From an uncultured Christensenella sp. (GTDB taxonomy: Bacteria > Bacillota > Clostridia > Christensenellales > UBA3700): a stretch of 64,000 nt of DNA. Below are positions 1 through 8,019 of this stretch, piece after piece. The stretch's first letter is position 1, and each line of letters begins with the position of its first letter. The stretch spans positions 101,028 through 165,027 of the forward strand of contig CAJTXS010000002.1 of the NCBI GenBank assembly GCA_910583735.1, in the 5' to 3' direction. The translations under genes and the position numbers were made by a program. The notes under the pieces were generated by a model. It saw only the letters and a list, made by a program, of their open reading frames with translations. It searched no databases and was not told the origin of the DNA.

Positions 1-2
1 CT

Positions 3-575
3 TACTCCGGCGGCGTGGGCGAGCTGTCCAACTTTATACTCGGCGTGCTATTCGTAGTCCCCGCGTCGCTGATCTACAAGTATAAGCGCAGCCGTCTCGG
101 TGCGCTGATCGGCGCAATTACGGGTATGGTAATAGCTTCCTTTACCAGCGTACTTACCAATTACTACATAGTCTACCCCGTATATTACAACATAATGGAC
201 GAGGCGACGATACTCAACATGTACAGCGCAATATATCCCGATACGAGGACGATACTTCGCGCGTTGTTCATATTCAATCTGCCCTTCACGGCAGGCAAGT
301 TCATTGTAGACAGTATAATCACATTCATACTCTACAAGCGTCTGTCCTACTTTATCAAGAACGGCTTCCGTATACGTAAGCGCAAGCGCGCAGCAGACGA
401 GGCGGATTTAGACACAGCGGATGAGTCAACCCCTATCGAGGACGACGGCGACAGCCAATCCGCAGCCGCACCCAATGTATATGTCGACCCTTCCGAGCAT
501 GACACCCCCGTCGTAGTATACAGCGAGCAGCCAAGCGTCGCGGATGACAATAAGAATAAGGATAAGTCCGAATAG
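3..575 (+). CDS. ribU: ECF transporter riboflavin-type S component, 5' truncated by the window
   Basis: The reading frame is open to the window edge, so this is the C-terminal part of a longer protein. The stretch GGVGELSNFILG followed by a Pro/Ala-rich membrane segment, a KYKRSR loop and another helix matches RibU-type substrate-binding S components. In that family S components bind a vitamin and work with the shared EcfA/A'/T energy module in the membrane. About four membrane segments are visible. The last 60 residues are not part of the family: a basic RIRKRKR patch followed by an Asp/Glu/Ser-rich tail, probably cytoplasmic. Riboflavin as substrate is inferred from family resemblance only, and no FMN riboswitch can be checked because the 5' end is missing. 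Confidence 0.75.
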   Translation, partial: YSGGVGELSNFILGVLFVVPASLIYKYKRSRLGALIGAITGMVIASFTSVLTNYYIVYPVYYNIMDEATILNMYSAIYPDTRTILRALFIFNLPFTAGKFIVDSIITFILYKRLSYFIKNGFRIRKRKRAADEADLDTADESTPIEDDGDSQSAAAPNVYVDPSEHDTPVVVYSEQPSVADDNKNKDKSE

Positions 576-1051
576 TAAGATTGCTATAATAATTTATATG
601 TATTATAAGCTAACGCGTTGCACCGGTAATTAGACCGCTCTGCCACTCGGACATACTTAGCCCGCAATGCTTACCGACTGGTTTAATGTATTGCCAAAAT
701 AAACAACTACGGCGACTGAAGTAACAAATATTGCAATATTCAGTTCGCAATTTATAAGTATATTTATAGTAATATCGACGCAGATATTATAAAATAGCGA
801 AGGTCTACATATCTGCCGTCTCGCAATATGTTATGCTCCAATGCGCGATTGATGTATGCTTATTCGGCAATAAATTGTGTAAAACATAGCTAAAATAAAA
901 GTTACAATATAGACTTTTTATGATATTATCATAGCAATGCGGTCTACTCTGTTGACAAGCAATCGATAACAGCGTCTAAAACTAAACCCTATTGAAACAA
1001 TTTAATATAAATAAGAGCGGTAAATACCGCTCTTATTTACTCTCTGCCGCT
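576..1051. other. 476-base noncoding gap with a possible tRNA remnant
   Basis: AT-rich gap between ribU and the minus-strand gene at 1052. Only two things stand out. Around 612-660 on the minus strand the sequence resembles the D-arm side of a class II (Ser/Leu-like) tRNA, but no matching acceptor or anticodon stem follows, so it is at most a decayed fragment. At 1010-1037 lies the terminator listed separately. Open frames here are short and have no support. Confidence 0.5.
1010..1037 (-). terminator. Rho-independent terminator of the 1052-1399 gene
   Basis: A perfect 13-bp inverted repeat (1010-1022 and 1025-1037) lies just after the stop codon of the minus-strand gene and is followed, in its direction, by a T/A-rich run. 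The core is AGAGCGGTA/TACCGCTCT. The tight fit to the gene end supports that small gene being real. Confidence 0.75.
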
Positions 1052-1399
1052 CTACTTCCTCTTGAGCGCGCTCTCGATAAGCGCTGCGGCTTCGCTCTCC
1101 GACATGCCCATAGATGCAGCTTTCTTCGCCTTATAGAAAAGGTCGCTGTCCGAGCAGACGGTTACGCTCGCATATCCGAACTTTGCCTTGACATCCTCTG
1201 CGAGCTTGTTCTTGAATTCCGTATATTGCGACCTTGTAAAAAAGGGCTGCGTCTGAACCGCGACAAGCACCTCGTCGCCGTAAATCACGCAATATGCGGA
1301 ATTGACGCTTTCGTAAGCGCAGACATATTCGTTGAGTTCCGCGCTGACGGGAGTAAACGCCGTTGCTACGGCGCAGATACAAGTAATAATAGTATTCAT
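1052..1399 (-). CDS. Small exported protein, YhcN/YlaJ sporulation-lipoprotein-like
   Basis: 115 residues. The first 20 residues are hydrophobic and end in VSA, resembling a signal peptide, although there is no basic start region and no lipobox cysteine at the expected place. The body has the pattern of YhcN/YlaJ proteins: a strand with GDEVLVAVQ, a Lys/Glu-rich helix, then VTVCSDSDLF and a terminal helix. YhcN-type proteins are spore or forespore membrane proteins in Bacillus; here the role is inferred. The gene stands alone with its own terminator. No Shine-Dalgarno site precedes the ATG, and no other start exists in frame before an upstream stop. An unrelated small exported protein is the alternative. 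Confidence 0.5.
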   Translation of the reverse strand: MNTIITCICAVATAFTPVSAELNEYVCAYESVNSAYCVIYGDEVLVAVQTQPFFTRSQYTEFKNKLAEDVKAKFGYASVTVCSDSDLFYKAKKAASMGMSESEAAALIESALKRK

Positions 1400-1522
1400 A
1401 CTATATTTATTGCACTTGCGAAATTATTTATACAATACGTCATTACTTATCAATATATTAATTAGGCTTCATACTCAGGCGCCTAATCTTACGGAAAACA
1501 GCGCGCCGCGCGCGGAAAATAT

Positions 1523-2704
1523 CTACTTATTATAATACTGTTGAGCCTGCTCGGTAAGGTAATACATCTTACCGCCTTTAGCTGCGACATGCGAGTATGC
1601 TCTGTCCAAGCATGCGGCAAATCCCGCGTTAAAATCCCGCTTAATTAACGCTCTTAAATCTTCTACGCCATCGTAATTTCTACCTGACTCCAATGCGTCG
1701 GCGCAATATATCAACTTCTCCATATCGCTCATATCGGGCTTAGCCGTACAGTGGTAACGGATTGCGTCCAGTATCTGCTCATCCTCTATACCGAAGAGCT
1801 CTTTTGCTATTATTGCGCCTGCAAATTGATGCTCGACTGGCTTACCCACGGCGTCGCTCGGCGCAAGCGACCTATCGTACTCCACTACCTGCTCCACAGT
1901 CTGCCTATCCTCGAAATCGGCGTCGGGAGCAAGCGGTCTCATGCTTTTGAGTATATCGAATTGCGACGAGCCCTTGCCGCAGTCGTGCAGAAGCGCAGCT
2001 GTAAAGACCTTATCGTAATCAAGATTAAGTTTGCAATAATAATTGAGCTCTACGGCGCACTCGCATGTCCGCAAGCTGTGCTCGTATCTTGCAGGTTTGA
2101 CATGCAGTCTCAGCTCCGACTTAATCGCGTCGTACTTATCGTACAATCGGTTGCAGGCGATATAATCGGCAACCTTCTCAGGCACGTCGCGATAGATGCC
2201 CAGCATTGCCGCATATCTTATCAATGTGGACGATATGTCGCGGGGCGTGTAATCCATCACGGTTATCTTTGCGCCCCTGTCTTCCCAATACCTCTTGGCA
2301 TCAATAAGCCTGTTATAGTCGTCGCCCCTTATAAACACAGTCAGCGGACATATCTTAATAACGCGCTCTGGTCTGCTCCACTTGTGCAGATTAATCAGGC
2401 TGTCCCCGCCTATCACGTAATCTATATCGCCGTACTTCTCCTTAATTATGGGTAAAATGTCCGCGGAATAGCGCAACTGCGTCCTAAGCTCCGTATCGTC
2501 AACGACAATGCGCTCCTCGCCCGCGATTGCTGCCTTAAGCATAGCGAGCCTTACCTCGCCGTCCGTGCCGCAACTCTTATGCGGAGGATTGCCCGAGATC
2601 AAAGCTATTACCCTATCGTATCCGCAGTCAAGCAGATGACGCATCATGGATAAATGTTCTGTGTGCGGAGGATCGAAAGTGCCTCCGAATACGGCGTATT
2701 TCAT
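1523..2704 (-). CDS. nadD: Fusion of nicotinate mononucleotide adenylyltransferase (NadD) and YqeK-type HD hydrolase
   Basis: 393 residues, about the sum of NadD (190-200) and YqeK (190). The N-terminal half starts with GGTFDPPHTEH, the nucleotidyltransferase motif, and has ISSTLIR near residue 156, the second adenylyltransferase motif; this domain makes nicotinate adenine dinucleotide from NaMN and ATP. The second half has an HD domain (RYEHSLRTCE, then LLHDCGKG) like YqeK, which in Firmicutes is encoded right after nadD and hydrolyses Ap4A symmetrically. Here the two are one polypeptide. A TATAAT box lies 6 bases before the ATG and there is no Shine-Dalgarno site, so the mRNA may be leaderless. 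Confidence 0.9.
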   Translation of the reverse strand: MKYAVFGGTFDPPHTEHLSMMRHLLDCGYDRVIALISGNPPHKSCGTDGEVRLAMLKAAIAGEERIVVDDTELRTQLRYSADILPIIKEKYGDIDYVIGGDSLINLHKWSRPERVIKICPLTVFIRGDDYNRLIDAKRYWEDRGAKITVMDYTPRDISSTLIRYAAMLGIYRDVPEKVADYIACNRLYDKYDAIKSELRLHVKPARYEHSLRTCECAVELNYYCKLNLDYDKVFTAALLHDCGKGSSQFDILKSMRPLAPDADFEDRQTVEQVVEYDRSLAPSDAVGKPVEHQFAGAIIAKELFGIEDEQILDAIRYHCTAKPDMSDMEKLIYCADALESGRNYDGVEDLRALIKRDFNAGFAACLDRAYSHVAAKGGKMYYLTEQAQQYYNK

Positions 2705-2710
2705 AATATT

Positions 2711-2716
2711 ATTATA
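2711..2716 (-). promoter_or_regulatory. -10 box of nadD-yqeK placed for a leaderless mRNA
   Basis: TATAAT on the minus strand ends 6 bases before the nadD ATG (2704), so transcription should begin at or next to the start codon. A weak -35 (TTGTAA, 18-base spacer) lies upstream. No Shine-Dalgarno sequence can fit. Confidence 0.6.
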
Positions 2717-2734
2717 TCTTATAAGTCGTATAAC

Positions 2735-2762
2735 TTACAATTATTTAGCCTCAAGGTATAAT
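2735..2762 (+). promoter_or_regulatory. Candidate sigma-A-type promoter of the 2790 gene
   Basis: TTACAA (2735-2740), 16-base spacer, TATAAT (2757-2762). It faces the plus-strand membrane protein gene and lies back to back with the nadD promoter in an 85-base divergent gap. Confidence 0.5.
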
Positions 2763-2789
2763 TTTATACTGCCTGTCAATAAATCATTT

Positions 2790-3578
2790 ATGAACAAAGT
2801 AGCCGATTTTCTGCTTATACAAGCAATATCTTTCCTCTTGACGCTGATGATAGCGTCTTATTGCGGAGTGGGTATTGCGCTCAGCCTGCTGATTGCCTTA
2901 GCCGTAATGATCTTCCTGGGACTGTCCGTCAATATAATCGCATCTGTAAGAGGCGATAAATACATCTCTTACGCCGACTACTGTCTGCTGTGCAGACTTA
3001 ACGGAGACGAATGGCTGAGGAAGGAAGTCGCCGCGGTCATGTCGTGTAAATTTGAATGCGAAATAAGAGGAAGCGGCGTGATGTGCGGCAGCACTTATAT
3101 ACATGTCAACGGCAAGTTTTCCGCCGTATCGTCCGACGCGCTCGCCGCGATATACAGACAGGCAAAGTCCGACTCTCTTACATACGTCGGAATACTTCAG
3201 ATAGGCAAGGACAACCGAGCGCTGTCGCTCAGCCGCCGCATTAACGATGTCAAGATAGAATTTTTATCATTCAAAAAGTTTTATAAACTCGCCGTATTCG
3301 CAAAGCGCGTGCCCGCTGTCAAGCCTCGGCACATCAACAGGCGCAAAATTCTTATCGGCGCGCTGCCTTTTATATTCGGAAGGGGCAACGCGATACGCTT
3401 TGTGGTAGTGTCTCTGATACTTACATTGATGAGCTATATCACGCCCATGAAGACTTATTACCTCACGGTCGCGGCGATTGCGGCTGCCGCAGCTATATTA
3501 TGCCTGATACTGCCGATATCCGCGCCCCTGAAAGAAAATATATTCAAAAGACCGCCTAAGCTGCCTCTTAATAAATAA
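2790..3578 (+). CDS. Membrane protein of unknown function
   Basis: 262 residues from the ATG at 2790. The frame is open further upstream into nadD, but those codons overlap the opposite gene and lie before the promoter, so this start is preferred; no Shine-Dalgarno site is present. It has two hydrophobic helices near the N-terminus (about residues 6-50), a soluble middle of about 130 residues with mixed strands and helices, and two further helices near the C-terminus (about 190-245), ending in a Lys/Pro-rich tail. I do not recognise the family. It sits on the opposite strand inside the otherwise conserved obgE-yhbY-nadD neighbourhood, and its stop codon abuts the yhbY stop with no base between. 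Confidence 0.7.
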   Translation: MNKVADFLLIQAISFLLTLMIASYCGVGIALSLLIALAVMIFLGLSVNIIASVRGDKYISYADYCLLCRLNGDEWLRKEVAAVMSCKFECEIRGSGVMCGSTYIHVNGKFSAVSSDALAAIYRQAKSDSLTYVGILQIGKDNRALSLSRRINDVKIEFLSFKKFYKLAVFAKRVPAVKPRHINRRKILIGALPFIFGRGNAIRFVVVSLILTLMSYITPMKTYYLTVAAIAAAAAILCLILPISAPLKENIFKRPPKLPLNK

Positions 3579-3878
3579 TCAAAACTGTATATGCTTGATG
3601 TCTTTGCGGCTCGACCTGCGATACAGTACAGCCCTATTGCCTATAGCTTGCACGGCTACAGCGTCCAATCTCTCGGCAAGCTCTCGCAAAATGTCCTTGG
3701 CAGACGCGCCGCTGCTCGGCAATACGGATATCTTGATAAGCTCTCTGCTCTCCAAGAGGTCGCTAAGCATACCGATGGAATTGTCCGTAATTCCGTTCTT
3801 GCCGATATTGGCGCAAGGCTGCATTGTCATCGCAAGGCTTCTGAGCCGAGCGCGCTGCGCCGTAGTAATCTCCGTCAT
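3579..3878 (-). CDS. yhbY: YhbY-family RNA-binding protein (CRM domain)
   Basis: 99 residues, the usual size. The protein shows the CRM fold pattern: RARLRSLAMTMQPCANIGKNGITD with the GxxG-type loop, then LLESRELIKISVL and a final strand around RAVLYRR. YhbY proteins bind pre-50S ribosomal particles and assist assembly. It lies 10 bases after obgE, itself a 50S assembly GTPase, and is co-transcribed with it. It ends convergently against the 2790 gene with no spacer, so any terminator must lie inside the opposite gene. Confidence 0.92.
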   Translation of the reverse strand: MTEITTAQRARLRSLAMTMQPCANIGKNGITDNSIGMLSDLLESRELIKISVLPSSGASAKDILRELAERLDAVAVQAIGNRAVLYRRSSRKDIKHIQF

Positions 3879-3888
3879 AAATACTCCT

Positions 3889-5148
3889 CTATTCGTAATA
3901 CTCGAATTCTATATCCTTAATGCGCACGGTGTCGCCTTCTTTAATGCCCCTTTGTATGAGAGCCTTGATGACGCCCCTGTCCTTAAGCGTCTTATAGAAG
4001 TAATTGCTGCTCTCGTAATCGGACAGCACGACATTCCTCGCCAAGGTGTCTATCAATCCGCCTTCGACGATAAACGAGCCGTCGTCTGCCCTCGATATGG
4101 TAAAGGACGACTTGTCGGGAATATCTTCGTAATACTCCTCTATCTCCATCGGCTCTGCGGGAGGCAGCTTGCCGAGTTCGCTCACCGCGATGTCTATCAA
4201 TTCCTTTACTCCGCTGTGCGTGAGCGCGCTGAGCCGTACGGTCTTGCGTCCTATCTTAGCCTCGAATTGCTCTATAACGCTATCGTCATACAGCAAGTCG
4301 CACTTATTGAGACACACTATCTGCGGCAGCGAAGCAAGGCGCTCGCTGTACTGCTTAAGTTCCTCATTAATCTGTATATAATCATTGTAAGGGTCTCTCC
4401 CGTCGATAGCCGATATGTCTACCACGTGAATAATGAGCCTTACTCTCTCGATATGTCTTAAGAATTTATGCCCCAGTCCCGCGCCGTTGCTCGCGCCCTC
4501 TATCAGCCCCGGTATATCCGCCATGACAAAGGACTTGTCATACGCCTTGACCACTCCGAGATTAGGGCTCAAGGTGGTAAAGTGATAGTTGGCTATCTTG
4601 GGCTTGGCGCCGCTTACTACCGATAAAATCGTAGACTTGCCCACGTTGGGGAATCCTACCAAGCCCACATCGGCGATAGTCTTAAGCTCGAGCAGCAATT
4701 CCTTTTGCTCCGTCCTCTCTCCCAGCTGACTGAACCTGGGCGCCTTCCTCTGCGCGGAAGCAAAGTGCGCATTGCCCTTACCGCCCGCGCCGCCTCTCTG
4801 ATATACAAAGGTCTTATCGGGATAGAACATGTCCGCAATGACGCGTCCGCTCGCCTTTTCTCTGATAATAGTACCGCGAGGCACCTTGATGACGAGGTCC
4901 TTACCGCTCCTGCCCGTACAATTCTTGGCGCTGCCGTTTACCCCGTTTTCCGCGCGGAAATGCTTGGCAAATCTAAAATCGGTAAGCGTCGACAGCGATG
5001 TATCGACGGCGAATATGACAGAGCCGCCGTTGCCGCCGTCTCCGCCGTCGGGACCGCCCTTAGCCACATACTTCTCCGTATGGAATGACACTATTCCGTC
5101 TCCGCCGTTGCCTGCCTTGACGAATATAGTTGCTATATCGAGGAACAT
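3889..5148 (-). CDS. obgE: Obg-family GTPase, ribosome assembly and stress
   Basis: 419 residues with all three Obg domains. Residues 1-158 form the Gly-rich Obg fold (KAGNGGDGIVSF, GGPDGGDGGNGG). The G domain follows, with GFPNVGKST at 165-173 (G1), DIPGLIEGAS (G3) and NKCD (G4). The C-terminal OCT domain covers about residues 345-419. Obg binds the 50S subunit and in spore formers is linked to sporulation signalling. It starts directly at the nfnB stop codon and is followed by yhbY. Confidence 0.97.
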   Translation of the reverse strand: MFLDIATIFVKAGNGGDGIVSFHTEKYVAKGGPDGGDGGNGGSVIFAVDTSLSTLTDFRFAKHFRAENGVNGSAKNCTGRSGKDLVIKVPRGTIIREKASGRVIADMFYPDKTFVYQRGGAGGKGNAHFASAQRKAPRFSQLGERTEQKELLLELKTIADVGLVGFPNVGKSTILSVVSGAKPKIANYHFTTLSPNLGVVKAYDKSFVMADIPGLIEGASNGAGLGHKFLRHIERVRLIIHVVDISAIDGRDPYNDYIQINEELKQYSERLASLPQIVCLNKCDLLYDDSVIEQFEAKIGRKTVRLSALTHSGVKELIDIAVSELGKLPPAEPMEIEEYYEDIPDKSSFTISRADDGSFIVEGGLIDTLARNVVLSDYESSNYFYKTLKDRGVIKALIQRGIKEGDTVRIKDIEFEYYE

Positions 5149-6528
5149 TTATTTCTTCTCCGCAAGATATTTAAGTATAGATGCCGCGGCGACTCTGCCC
5201 GCTCCCATGGCGGATATTACCGTAGCCGCGCCCGTCACCGCGTCGCCGCCCGCATATACGCCCTCTTCGCCCGTATACATGTTCTCGTCCGCTTCGATTG
5301 TCCCCTTAGGGGTGAACTTCAGCTTGGTAAATGTGCGCCTGATCAGCGGATTGGGCGATGTGCCCAACGCTATTATTACCTGATCGGTAGGTATATCATA
5401 CTCGCTTCCCTCGATTGCAACGGGACGACGTCTGCCCGAAGCGTCGGGCTCGCCGAGGCTCATCCTGATGCACTTGACGCTCTGCACCATACCGTCGGCA
5501 TCGCCCGACATAGACACTGGATTGGACAGGAGATTGAAGCGTATGCCCTCTTCCTCTGCATGGTCGACCTCTTCCGCTCTTGCGGGTATCTCCTCTCTCG
5601 AGCGACGGTATACGATAGTGACCTCCGCGCCGAGACGTCGCGCCGTGCGAGCCGCGTCCATAGCCACGTTACCCGCGCCAACCACTACGACATTCTTACC
5701 GCAATAGATGGGGGTGTCGCTCTCCTTGAGATACGCCTTCATCAGATTGACTCTGGTGAGGAACTCGTTGGCGGACATAACGCCGTTGAGATTTTCGCCC
5801 GCGATATTGAGGAACTGTGGCAATCCCGCGCCGCTGCTTATAAATATCGCGTCGTAGTCGCGCTTAAGCTCCTCGAAAGTAATACTCTTGCCTACCACGT
5901 AATTGAGCTTGATTTCGCATCCCGCATTGATAAGCCTTGCTATCTCTTTATCTACAATCTCCTTAGGCAGTCTGAACTGCGGTATGCCATACGTCAACAC
6001 TCCGCCCGCCTTATGAAACGCCTCGAATATCGTCACCGCGCAGCCTGCGCTAACGCAATCCGCCGCGCAGCTCAGTCCCGCAGGACCGCTGCCTATAACC
6101 GCAACTCTTTTAGCTCCCGTCACTGGATGCACGGGCGCGGAGTCGGGACGGGAGAGATTGTACTCGCCCACGCAGCGCTCCAACTGACCTATAGCCACCG
6201 CGCCGCCCGCCTTATTGCGAACGCAGCGCTTTTCGCACTGTCTCTCTTGAGGACATACCCTGCCGCACACTGCGGGCAGCTTATTCGACTTCTCGATTAT
6301 GCGCGAAGCGCCTTCCTTATCGCCTTCCTTAAGGCATGCGATGAATTCGGGGATATTGATACCTACGGGGCAGCCAGCTTTGCACGGAGCTGCTGCGCAG
6401 CCCAAGCATCTATTGGCCTCGTCGACCATGGTAGCGTCGTCGAAGCCGAGACATACCTCGTCGAAGTTGTGTATTCTCTCGTCCTTATCCTGCATACGAG
6501 GAGTGTTTCTTTTACCCATATTAGCCAT
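5149..6528 (-). CDS. nfnB: NfnB-like NADPH-binding subunit (glutamate synthase small-subunit family)
   Basis: 459 residues. The N-terminal region has the Cys pattern CLGCAAAPCKAGCP plus CGRVCPQERQCEKRC for two [4Fe-4S] clusters. Two dinucleotide folds follow: GSGPAGLSCA near residue 146 for FAD and GAGNVAMDAA for NADPH. This domain set fits both GltD-type subunits and NfnB. No glutamate synthase large subunit is adjacent, and the next gene encodes the matching NfnA. The pair is therefore best read as the electron-bifurcating NADH-dependent ferredoxin:NADP+ oxidoreductase found in anaerobes. The bifurcation claim rests on family and context. Confidence 0.85.
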   Translation of the reverse strand: MANMGKRNTPRMQDKDERIHNFDEVCLGFDDATMVDEANRCLGCAAAPCKAGCPVGINIPEFIACLKEGDKEGASRIIEKSNKLPAVCGRVCPQERQCEKRCVRNKAGGAVAIGQLERCVGEYNLSRPDSAPVHPVTGAKRVAVIGSGPAGLSCAADCVSAGCAVTIFEAFHKAGGVLTYGIPQFRLPKEIVDKEIARLINAGCEIKLNYVVGKSITFEELKRDYDAIFISSGAGLPQFLNIAGENLNGVMSANEFLTRVNLMKAYLKESDTPIYCGKNVVVVGAGNVAMDAARTARRLGAEVTIVYRRSREEIPARAEEVDHAEEEGIRFNLLSNPVSMSGDADGMVQSVKCIRMSLGEPDASGRRRPVAIEGSEYDIPTDQVIIALGTSPNPLIRRTFTKLKFTPKGTIEADENMYTGEEGVYAGGDAVTGAATVISAMGAGRVAAASILKYLAEKK

Positions 6529-6531
6529 TAG

Positions 6532-7350
6532 TTACCTCTTCAACATCCTGCAATCGGCTTCTCTCTTCTTGTAGAATCCCAGCCTGTTCATCGCTTCTAT
6601 AAAGTCTATCTTATGTCCGTCGAACTCGGGACCGTCTACGCACGCGTATTTAGTCTGTCCGTCCACAGTCAACCTGCAACATCCGCACATACCCGTGCCG
6701 TCGAGCATAAGGCAATTCATACTCACAACGGTGGGGATATTATACTTTGCGGTGATATCGCACACATTCTTCATCATTATCATAGGACCTACGACGAATA
6801 CGCAGTCTATCCTCTCTCCCGCATTGATAAGCGCCTCGAGCTTGGTTGTTACGAAGCCCTTCTCTCCCTCGCTGCCGTCGTCGGTAGTGATATAGAAGTT
6901 GCGGGAGAACTTAGCGAACTCGTCCTTTGCAAAGAGCAACTCTCTCGTCTTGGCGCCGATGATGATGTCGCACGCTTTGCCCTCTTTCATTCTCTTCTTG
7001 GCTTGGGGATAAATTACCGCGCAGCCTATTCCGCCGCCGACGAGCAACACTCTCTCGTACTCGTCGAGCTCGGTGGGATTACCCAAAGGACCCACGAGGT
7101 CCTCTACGTAATCGCCGTCTTTAAGCTCCGCAATCTTACGCGTGGTGTCGCCTACCACCTGGATAAGCAAGGTGATCTCACCCGCATCGGCATCGTAATC
7201 GCATATAGTGAACGGCACGCGCTCGCCATGCTTGTCCACGCGTACAATTACGAATTGTCCGGGATTGCAATGCGTGGCTATATCCTTAGCCTCGAGCGTC
7301 ATTTTGATAACCGCGGGAGCGGTTACTTGAGTCCTTATAACCTTATTCAT
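6532..7350 (-). CDS. nfnA: NfnA-like FAD/[2Fe-2S] subunit of ferredoxin:NADP+ oxidoreductase
   Basis: 272 residues. It has a ferredoxin-reductase-type FAD domain (VPFTICDYD near residue 50), a nucleotide domain (LLVGGGIGCAVIYPQAK) and a C-terminal GTGMCGCCRLTV motif for a [2Fe-2S] cluster, as in dihydroorotate dehydrogenase electron-transfer subunits and NfnA. The gene directly precedes nfnB with 3 bases between, so they form a complex. A PyrK role is the alternative but no pyrD is nearby. Its ATG overlaps the nth stop codon (ATGA). Confidence 0.85.
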   Translation of the reverse strand: MNKVIRTQVTAPAVIKMTLEAKDIATHCNPGQFVIVRVDKHGERVPFTICDYDADAGEITLLIQVVGDTTRKIAELKDGDYVEDLVGPLGNPTELDEYERVLLVGGGIGCAVIYPQAKKRMKEGKACDIIIGAKTRELLFAKDEFAKFSRNFYITTDDGSEGEKGFVTTKLEALINAGERIDCVFVVGPMIMMKNVCDITAKYNIPTVVSMNCLMLDGTGMCGCCRLTVDGQTKYACVDGPEFDGHKIDFIEAMNRLGFYKKREADCRMLKR

Positions 7351-8003
7351 AACCTACCTTCTTTGAAAAATCTGCAGTAATCGGTAATTGCGCACTTGTC
7401 GCAGTGCGGAGCGCGCGCGGTGCATATATACCTGCCGTGATGTATGAGCAGATGATGCGCCTGCGTAAGTCTGTCGTGCGGGACGATAGACACGAGCGTC
7501 CTCTCCACCTCGGCAGGCTTATCTGAAGATGCGAGCCCGATACGGTTGCTCAGCCTAAGTACGTGAGTATCCACGGGCATCGTCTGCTCTCCGAAAGCGA
7601 CTGCGCTGACAACATTGGCGGTCTTTCTGCCCACACCCGCAAGCGATAGCAGACTGTCGAAGTCGCTCGGCACCTCTCCGCCGAATTTGTCTACGATATC
7701 CTTGGACGCGGCAATGATATTGGCGGCCTTATTCCTATAAAATCCGCACGAGAATATCATACGCTCGAGATTCTCTTGCCTCATATCGGCAAACTGCTTG
7801 GGAGTATTGTACTTATCGAAAATATGAGAGGTAACCTCGTTGACACGCTTGTCCGTACACTGCGCGGATAAGATAACCGCTACGAGCAACTCAAACGGCG
7901 ACTTGAAATTCAACTCGCACACAGGTTCGGGATGTTGCTCGAGCAGGCAATCGAATAATCCGTCGATATCCTCTACGCGCCGCGATATAACACTATCCGA
8001 CAT
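7347..8003 (-). CDS. nth: Endonuclease III, base-excision DNA glycosylase/AP lyase
   Basis: 218 residues, typical length. The helix-hairpin-helix is seen as LAGVGRKTANVV, with the catalytic Lys in GRKTA and the catalytic Asp in MPVDTHVLRLSNRIGL. The C-terminal CTARAPHCDKCAITDYC gives the four Cys (spacing 6-2-5) of the [4Fe-4S] cluster. It removes oxidised pyrimidines. It lies between purA (16-base gap) and nfnA (4-base overlap) in one transcription unit, with no functional link evident. Confidence 0.96.
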   Translation of the reverse strand: MSDSVISRRVEDIDGLFDCLLEQHPEPVCELNFKSPFELLVAVILSAQCTDKRVNEVTSHIFDKYNTPKQFADMRQENLERMIFSCGFYRNKAANIIAASKDIVDKFGGEVPSDFDSLLSLAGVGRKTANVVSAVAFGEQTMPVDTHVLRLSNRIGLASSDKPAEVERTLVSIVPHDRLTQAHHLLIHHGRYICTARAPHCDKCAITDYCRFFKEGRL

Positions 8004-8019
8004 TTTGTCCGTCTATTAA

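Noticed and set aside
992..1465. 157-codon plus-strand frame opposite the small exported protein
   Set aside because: It is antisense to a gene with a family-like pattern and an exact terminator, starts inside that terminator, and has no ribosome site or recognisable domain.
4169..6531. Several long plus-strand frames opposite obgE and nfnB
   Set aside because: They mirror highly conserved minus-strand genes and show the skewed composition of antisense frames.
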